A stretch of DNA of 64,000 nt, from NCBI GenBank assembly GCA_019787685.1, contig JAHNUO010000010.1, positions 62,001-126,000 of the forward strand. The letters are read 5' to 3'. Source of the DNA: Chiua virens. Lineage: Eukaryota; Basidiomycota; Agaricomycetes; Boletales; Boletaceae. Numbering within the stretch: position 1 is the stretch's first letter; each line of letters starts with the position of its first letter. Shown piece by piece: positions 57,517 through 64,000 of this stretch. The notes under the pieces are model-generated. The model searched no databases and was not told the origin of the DNA. It saw only the letters and a program-made list of their open reading frames with translations. The position numbers were made by a program, and so were the translations under genes.

Positions 57517-60500
57517 AACACTGAGAATCACACATACAGTGCACATACAGCAAACCCAGTGCCAATCATCAATTCCAGTGCATCAACACATATTTTCCTG
57601 GACCACTCAAAGTTTATGGCATATTTTGCCTCCTCAGGCAACATCAATGGCTTTGGTGATAGTTGTACCACCATATCTGGCTGAGGGAAAGTACAGCTAA
57701 TGGCTACTTTACCCACTGGAAACATATCACAACTCAAACTCCAAGATGTGTGCCATGTCCTATTCTTATCCCCATCAATAATCTCTGTATCATGACTTGA
57801 TGATGCTGATTGCTACACACTCTTTGGTGCTGGTCGCTGCATCACCTTCAAGGTAAAGGATGGAGGACAAATAGTACAAGATCTTCTTAACAAATCAAAG
57901 TCTATTATTTTCACTATGACATGACACATAAGCAGGACACACTTTTTCTCAAACATTTTTGCACTGCCATATAGGCAGTTGGACTAAAATGGTCAGGGCA
58001 GCCACTTCAAGTGTACATGCTTGATGATAATAATGAATGGTGAAAATTTTAAGTGAGGTTTATAGGCAGGATTTTTTTTTTTCAATATACTATGGACTAG
58101 TAGATCTTGCTGGGTGGAGCTAGCCAGAGCTAGCCAGCACTCCATAGCAAAAAGTGATTTTCTGATGCACACTGATCACCTATATCACCTAGATACATCA
58201 AAACTGCAAGACAAGACCATACTCATTCTGCTACTGTCACCCCTCTTTTGAAACTTGAAGCACTCCACCAGAAACTTGGACACCTTAATTACCAATCCTT
58301 GCACTCAATGCTGAAGACAGGGCTTGATACTGAGCTGCCTATCTGTTCATTATGTGTGCAAGGCAAGATTATATTTCCACTTTCAGAGAGTGGTAGAGCG
58401 AGCCAGTTTCTTGGCCTTGTACATTCAGATCTTTGGGGTCCTGCACCAGTCCAGACAATGTCTGGATGGCGCTATTTGATTACCTTTACTGACAATTTCT
58501 CACAATGGGTTTGGATTGCATTTCTATGCCACAAAAGCAACATGTTTGAAGCATTCCAAACATGGAAAGCAGAAGTTGAGAAGTCCAGTGGACAGTCTCT
58601 GATCAAGGCATTCTGCATGGACAATGGTGGTGAATACCTATTGAACTAATAGACTATGTATATGAAAGAGCTGGGAATATGCTAGGAAACTATAACCCAC
58701 ACATGCTAGAACAGAATGGTATGTCAGAACTCTTAAATTGCTTCCTTATCAATCATGAAACCACCGCTCAACATGTTTTCTATCCAATATGACACCATAT
58801 GAGAAGCAATATGGAAAGAAAATGGACCTATCTTGATTCCACCTGTTCGGTTGCACAGCTTATGTGCTTGATGACACTCCCACTTGCTGTAAGCTAGACC
58901 CCAAAGAAAATGTGCACTATTTGTAGGATATTCAGAAATTTAGAAAGGATGGAGGATCTACCATCCCAAAAACTGGTCTGTTCAAGTATCCACTCATGTC
59001 ACATTTGATAATGTGACTGATGTACAGGACAGGTTCCAGGCTGAGGGGGAGTACCAATTCTCCTACTGTTCCCTTAAATCAACATCTATGGACATTGACA
59101 ACATCAGCCAAGACCCTGAACCCCCACAACAACCCCATTTTATACATCCTGCACTACCTGCTGCCCTACTGCAGCAATCACCAGCCCTGCCACAACCTCC
59201 ACATCGCTAACTTCCAGCAAGGCCTCTATCATGAGCACCATCCACCCGATCTACAGCAGCAAAAGCCCATGATGTCTGACAGCTCAAAAGAGTGTCAGAT
59301 GCTGAGGATTCAGCCTCAGACTCAAGTGCAGATGAATCTGCAATTGCATGTGCCCTCGACCATGGACCTGCTGAGGATGAGGAAGCAAATATTGCATCAG
59401 GAGAGGAGCCATGGACATATCACCAGGTTGCACTGAATGGATAAGTGCAATGGAGAATGAGCTCAAAGCTATTGCCCAACTTGGTACCTACAAACTTGTT
59501 GAGCTACCCCCTGATTGTGAAGCCATTGACACAAAGTGGGTGTACTGTATCAAACATGATCCAGATGGCAACATCACAGGCTACAAGGCTTATCTTGTCA
59601 CTTGTGGATTCACACAGAAACCAGGCATTGACTTTGAAGACATGTTTGCCCCTGTTGCAAAGATTGAGTCAATCTGGCTACTCTGTGCCATTGCAGCCAC
59701 ACTTGACTGGAAGATCCATGTCATCAATATAGACTCTGCTTTGCTCAACATTGAAATGCCTGCAGATCAACTAGCATATGTAAAACAACCTTGTGGATTC
59801 AAGATGAAAGGAAAGGAATACCTTGTGTGGTTATTGCTCAAGGCACTCTATGGATTGAAACAATCTGGTTACCTATGGTATAAAAAGCTTAGAGCCATTC
59901 TCACCAAACTTGGATTTACTGTCTGCTTATCTGATCCCTGTGTCTTTATCCAGCATTGGGAAACTGGCACTTGCATTATCGCCTCCCATGTTGATGATCT
60001 TGGTCTATACTGCTCTGGCAAAGCTGAGGTCGAGAAACTCAAGAATGAGATCTGACAACATGTATCCATCAAGGATCAGGGGGAGATCATGCAAATCTTA
60101 GGCATCAAGGTTATCCAAGATAGCAAACACCATAAAATTGCCCTCTCTCATTGGTGATACATCAATTCCATGCTTGCAACATATGGCCTTGATTCCACAA
60201 TGCCTGTCACTATACCTGTAGAACCTGGTTCACATCTATCACACATGGACTTACCAACATTCCTAGAAAAATGTGAGCAGATATGATGCATACCCTACCA
60301 AAACACAGTTGGTACTCTGAACCACTGTGCTATAATGACATGACTGGACATCTCATTTGCTGTTCAATGTATTACACAATTTTCTGCAAACCCAGGAGAA
60401 AAGCACTGGTCAGCATCAAGCACATCTTCTGCTACCTCAGAGGAACACACAATCTTGCACTAACTTGTGGTGGAGATGTTGGATCCAGTTGCATATAGTG

Positions 60501-60978
60501 ATTTAGACTTTGCAAGTTCTATTAATCATGGCCACTCTATCTTGAGATATGCCATTGTGCTAGGAGCAGGTGCATTTGCCTGATAGCAAAGAAGCAAACC
60601 ACAACCGCACTGTTAACAGGTGAAGCAGAATACTATGCTGCTATACATACATACAGGACACAAAATTCTATGGCTCTGCTAACTCCTTCATGAACTCAAT
60701 CTCGCACCATTACAGCCAACTACCCTTTGGATCAACAACACAGCCACCATCTGCATGGTACTTATACCTTATGAAGTCTCAAATCAGTGCCAACATGTGA
60801 AGATTTCACACTTCTGGCTAATGGAAGCTACACAGCATGGTGAGATCACACTGGAACATGTACCATCATCAGATAATATTGCAGACCTATTCACAAAATC
60901 TCTACCTACACCTATGTTCATTTTGCTTTGAGAATGCCTGGGCATTGTTCTTCAAACTGACTCTAGCTGAGGGGGAGT
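57517..60978 (+). pseudogene. copia-B pol, plus-strand copy
   Basis: It begins in the gag-protease region and has no gag. Domains in order: protease remnant 57560-57900; GAG-pre-integrase (LHQKLGHLNYQSL, CSLCVQGK) 58250-58370; integrase core with HSDLWGP, MDNGGEYLLN and NGMSELLN 58410-58740; proline-rich linker 59000-59400; RT 59411-60150 with VDD intact near 59990; RNase H 60480-60900. Disruptions include TGA codons after KLKNEI (60053-60055), near 60156 and near 60283, and a one-base loss in GAFAW near 60580. The 1,036-bp tract 59502-60537 matches the minus-strand copy with a single mismatch, whereas flanks differ by roughly 7-10%. Confidence 0.92.
57929..58168. mobile_element. Small insertion (~240 bp) in copia-B
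   Basis: The minus-strand copia-B copy is continuous at the equivalent place (near 37935), whereas here 240 bp interrupt it. The ends carry CACTTTTT in inverted orientation, and about 4 bp (CACA) of the target appear on both sides. It has no coding content. This is consistent with a MITE, but the family is unknown. Confidence 0.5.
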
Positions 60979-60980
60979 AT

Positions 60981-61234
60981 TGATATTACCTATATTACAG
61001 CTCCAAGTCTATATTTCCATTTACAGTACTTTGTTCACACATAGTCCATTATCATTTCCTTTTACACAGCACATTGTGCACCTCAGTCATTTACCACTCA
61101 CAACTAAGGTACACATATTCCTTCTTAGATTGTCTACTCACATACTCACTGTACCTTAGCTATTTGCTCATTCCCTTTGGGTACTTCATCCAACATATTA
61201 GTCATTTATCACTCATGACTGGGCTATTTGCTCA
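60981..61234 (+). repeat. copia-B 3' LTR (plus-strand copy)
   Basis: A 254-bp LTR from TGATATTACC, preceded by the purine tract GAGGGGGAGTAT, to CTATTTGCTCA. It is about 90% identical to the LTR at 34736-34986. It joins a gypsy gag relic at 61235; no target duplication could be tested because the 5' LTR is absent. Confidence 0.87.
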
Positions 61235-61743
61235 TTGACAAAACAGTAGGTGGCTATGTTGTGGAGCCAGGGTATGGCATGATTGTAGGATCCATCAAAA
61301 GTGGAGGGCCTTCTGAGGCAAAGTTCAGTGGGTATGTTTGTTCTAGACATAGTAGTGCTGGGTGAGAGGGTTGATGGTGGAAGTGGCACAGGAATGTAAA
61401 CAGCTGGTCTTTGGAGAGAAGATGGGCTAGGCAAAGGGTTCCTTGGTATTGTATCCAACAGCAATGAGGCCAGGCTGGCTTGCAGGATAGCAAGTGAGCT
61501 AAGTTGACCAGATAAGTTCCAGGTTTCCTTGTCAGAGTCACTGACATGGATATTGAGATTTGGATTGCTCTCTTGGGATTCAGGGAAGCATGAGGAGGGT
61601 TCTGGATTATTGTCTGAAAGGTCAGAGGATTGGTTGTTAGATGTTCAAAGACTCCAATGAGAGGTTGATAAACAGGAGGGTCATCAGGCAATGATTGGCA
61701 GCTGACTGCACAATGGCAAGCTGATAAGGTAATCTTGATCTTA
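61235..61743 (-). pseudogene. Gypsy-1 gag N-terminal region
   Basis: The minus strand has an ATG at 61691, about 50 bp after its LTR (61744-62480). Two overlapping frames carry PDDPPVYQPLIGVFEHL and, later, RRPSTFDGSYNHAIPWLHNI, which resembles the capsid start of gypsy gag (a substrate-like FDG motif and a tryptophan-leucine pair). The frames are broken by one shift, and the gene is cut at 61234 by the copia-B LTR. The assignment is based mainly on position and the FDGSY block. Confidence 0.55.
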
Positions 61744-62480
61744 TGTTACAATAGTCATGGGTAGTGCCTAGCATAGCCTCAAAAGCTCCCAAGTATCCTA
61801 GTGTTCGCAATAACTCAAACAATCACTGTTACTAAGGTATGAGATAGAAGGCTAAGGGTCAAGAGTGTTGTCAGCTAGCATAGGCTACTGACAAGACAAA
61901 GGGAACTCAGGTGTTGCTAAGGTATGCCACTGAGAATCTATACCTGAGGCAAGAAGGACTTTCTCTTGCAATCAAGATGGACAAGGAGCAAAGATGTTGG
62001 TTGACATGATGAGGGACTTCCCTTATGTAAAGGGTAGACAAGAAAGAGTTGAGACAATACTCAGATATGATTGAGGAGATCAAGACTGAAACATAGGAGT
62101 ATTGTCATAGGATTTATATAGTGCAAAGTGAACAAGGCAAAGGGTGTTCTGAGCAGAGCTGAATCAATCATAAATAGAACAAAAGGAATCATACAATGTG
62201 AAGGCAGCAGACAATGATGAAGTTGAAATGACAACCATGATGCCATTGGATGATGATATGAAAAGAATGAGTAACATACATATAATGGGATCAGGTATGG
62301 AAAGTAATAGGCAGAACACTGTAAATGGAACTAGATGTGTCAGCAATAAAAGACACATAAGTGGAATAATATATGGCATACATGGACAAAGGGTTAAAGT
62401 GAAGATGAACATAGTGAGGAAAGCAAAGATGAGTGTAGTAAATCAAGCAAAGAAAAGAAAGAAAAGAGTAAATTGTAACA
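61744..62480 (-). repeat. Gypsy-1 LTR (5' LTR of the minus-strand relic)
   Basis: A 737-bp LTR from TGTTACAATTTACTC at 62480 (minus strand) to ATTGTAACA at 61744. It aligns with the solo LTR at 29780-30352 over both halves, including TATATAAATCC and the GCAACACCTGAGTTC block. Extra length comes from indels and lost sequence in the solo copy. Confidence 0.82.
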
Positions 62481-63029
62481 ATACATGGGTGAGCAGCAGT
62501 GTGCTGCTTCTATATCAAAAATGGCTGCTTGAGAACCCAGGGATACCTTTGAAGGATCCAGCAGTCACTAAAAGTACTCCAGTCAACATTGAAGATAAGG
62601 AGTCAAGGAGAGCATTGAGTAAGAGATATGATGGGTCATTACAGGAAAATAAGTGGTCCTGGACTAAGTGAAATTTTGGAGTACCTGGCTTGGGAATTAC
62701 ATCAAGCAGCCCTGTGCAAAAGGTGCCAATGATAGCTTCTAAGCAATCAGAAAAAAAGGCCTAAGGGAATAAGAAATGAATTGGAGCAAGAAAGAGGAAG
62801 AAGGAGTAAACAGAGCAGCATCTGGCTTGAATTTCAGTATGAATGTATCAAAAAATGAAATTGATGTGCTAAATGCCAGAATGGTGATTGTTTGGTGTAA
62901 AGGAGTAATATAGAAGCAGCACTACAAGAAGGAGGTGTTATGATAGTCCCAGATTGGTCAGCTATAGGGCAAATATCAGCCTAATTTTTCAGGGTTACTT
63001 TGGCAACACATGTGGAGGTAGATTTCAAC
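62481..63029. other. Unassigned
   Basis: A plus-strand frame continuing to 62671 is short and unrecognised. The rest is AT-rich without repeats I can identify. Confidence 0.4.
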
Positions 63030-63961
63030 TTCTTGGTTAACCTGTTCCATTTCTCTGTCTGATTGCAGATAATTGGCAGTGGGCATACTCTCAATCAACT
63101 TTTGACACTTCTCTGCCCAAATCTTGTACCACTCTACTTGAATTGTCTCTCAAAGTTCCAATATTCCCTTGGGTGGCTCAGGATACTCTGCTAGCCTTCT
63201 TTTAAGGATAAATCATAGATGTTCTATGGGATTAAGATCTGGGGACTGAGCAGGCCATACTATGACCTCAAATCCATGCTTCTCGAACCACTCCTTGGCC
63301 TTCCTACTGGTATATTTGAGATCATTATCTTATTGAAAGTGTCCTCTGGAGAAAATCCAAATCCACCAGGATTTGTTAGAGATTATCCTCTAAAATCTAT
63401 ACATAGAGGTTAGCATCCATCTTACTATCAATCTTGTAAGCCATTCTAACCCCTTTCCAACTCATACAACCCCATATTATCACTAAACCTCCTCCAAACT
63501 TAACTACACCCTGTACAATCCTATTACTAAGGCCCTCTTCTGCCTTTTTCCAAGCCTATTTCCTGCCATTTGACCCAATACAATTGATTTCAATCTTATC
63601 TGACCATATGACATGCTTTCAATCATCCATAGTCCAATCTTGGTGGCTTATAGCAGAATCCAATCTTTCTTCCCAATAATGCTTGGAAAGAAGAAATTTT
63701 GCTTTACTATAGCCTTTATACTAGCCTTTTTCAGGTGATGACAGATGGTTTGTGAGGATATGGCATGGTCCATATTAGTGGGGAAAATGATGGATGAATG
63801 ACAACTAGAGGCTTTGGGAAGGTCAGGACAGTGTTTGGCATAAATATAACTAATGGTGGAGTGGTTGAACCTAGTAGAAGCACAGATTTGGCAGGTTGAT
63901 TGACCTAATCCCAAAAAAAAATGATAATCTGGTTGGTTTAATCAATGGACAGAGATTTCAT
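63030..63961 (-). pseudogene. Tc1/mariner transposase relic (element e), partly outside the window
   Basis: The minus strand begins with ATG-AAA-TCT at 63961, as in elements a and c, and runs to about 63030. Recognisable parts include QSTCQICASTRFNHSTIS and TICHHLKKASIKAIVK in the N-terminus. The plus-strand complement also shows the [10 protein letters not shown] region near 63230-63260 and the end region near 63090. Frames are broken many times. Nucleotide similarity is closest to element a. The 5' inverted repeat must lie beyond 64000, and the 3' repeat was not found below 63030. Confidence 0.82.
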
Positions 63962-64000
63962 GGTGAAAGAAATGCCAAAAGCAATGATGTTTGGCTGTGT

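Overview
The window reads as a transposon graveyard from a filamentous fungus, most likely an agaricomycete basidiomycete. That guess rests on the mix of relics: Plavaka-type transposase, tyrosine-recombinase (DIRS/Ngaro-like) retrotransposon, several Ty3/gypsy and Ty1/copia families, Tc1/mariner elements with ~210-bp inverted repeats, and hAT-like miniature elements. I found no intact host gene, no rRNA or tRNA gene and no CRISPR array. Nearly every coding stretch is broken, and most of the DNA has lost CpG, except one copia copy at 8.9-12.2 kb. Percent identities quoted here are counts by eye. Family names come from motif recognition, not a search.

Layout. 0-8.7 kb: a 49-bp minisatellite at the edge, a truncated hAT-like MITE, a degenerate minisatellite, the C-terminal half of a Plavaka-like transposase (1.8-3.3 kb), and an inverted pair of LTR-core-LTR cassettes (4.3-4.8 and 6.4-6.9 kb). 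8.75-12.45 kb: copia-A1, bounded by a CAACT target duplication, with a scrambled 5' LTR and no gag. 12.7-21 kb: two minus-strand relics of copia-A2, two solo LTRs and a second MITE. 23.8-25.8 kb: a minus-strand RT-RNase H-tyrosine recombinase relic. 26.2-30.4 kb: tandem LTRs of one family with a Tc1/mariner element inside, a gypsy LTR fragment and a solo gypsy LTR with a GGGGA target duplication.

31.7-45.1 kb: a plus-strand gypsy polyprotein (gag-protease, then RT-RNase H-integrase-chromodomain). It appears to have been split by a minus-strand copia-B element (34.7-40.6 kb), a MITE (32.6-33.1 kb) and a Tc1/mariner element (41.0-42.2 kb). 46.2-47.8 kb: another Tc1/mariner element. 47.9-54.5 kb: a gypsy element with both LTRs and a solo LTR inside its gag. 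Its 3' LTR is cut by a Tc1/mariner element (54.55-57.5 kb), which itself holds a younger one (55.46-57.05 kb). 57.5-61.2 kb: a plus-strand copia-B copy, inverted relative to the first. 61.2-64 kb: a minus-strand gypsy gag and LTR, then a partial Tc1/mariner transposase.

The strongest observations are structural: (1) a 1,036-bp tract with one mismatch between two inverted copia-B copies whose flanks differ by roughly 10%, as expected from gene conversion; (2) a 534-bp inverted duplication of copia-B gag that would transcribe into a long hairpin RNA; (3) inversions at the same LTR hairpin in two copia subfamilies; (4) a tyrosine-recombinase retrotransposon relic; (5) a primer site matching a half-molecule of initiator tRNA-Met; (6) a Tc1/mariner element with identical inverted repeats but an inactivated transposase.
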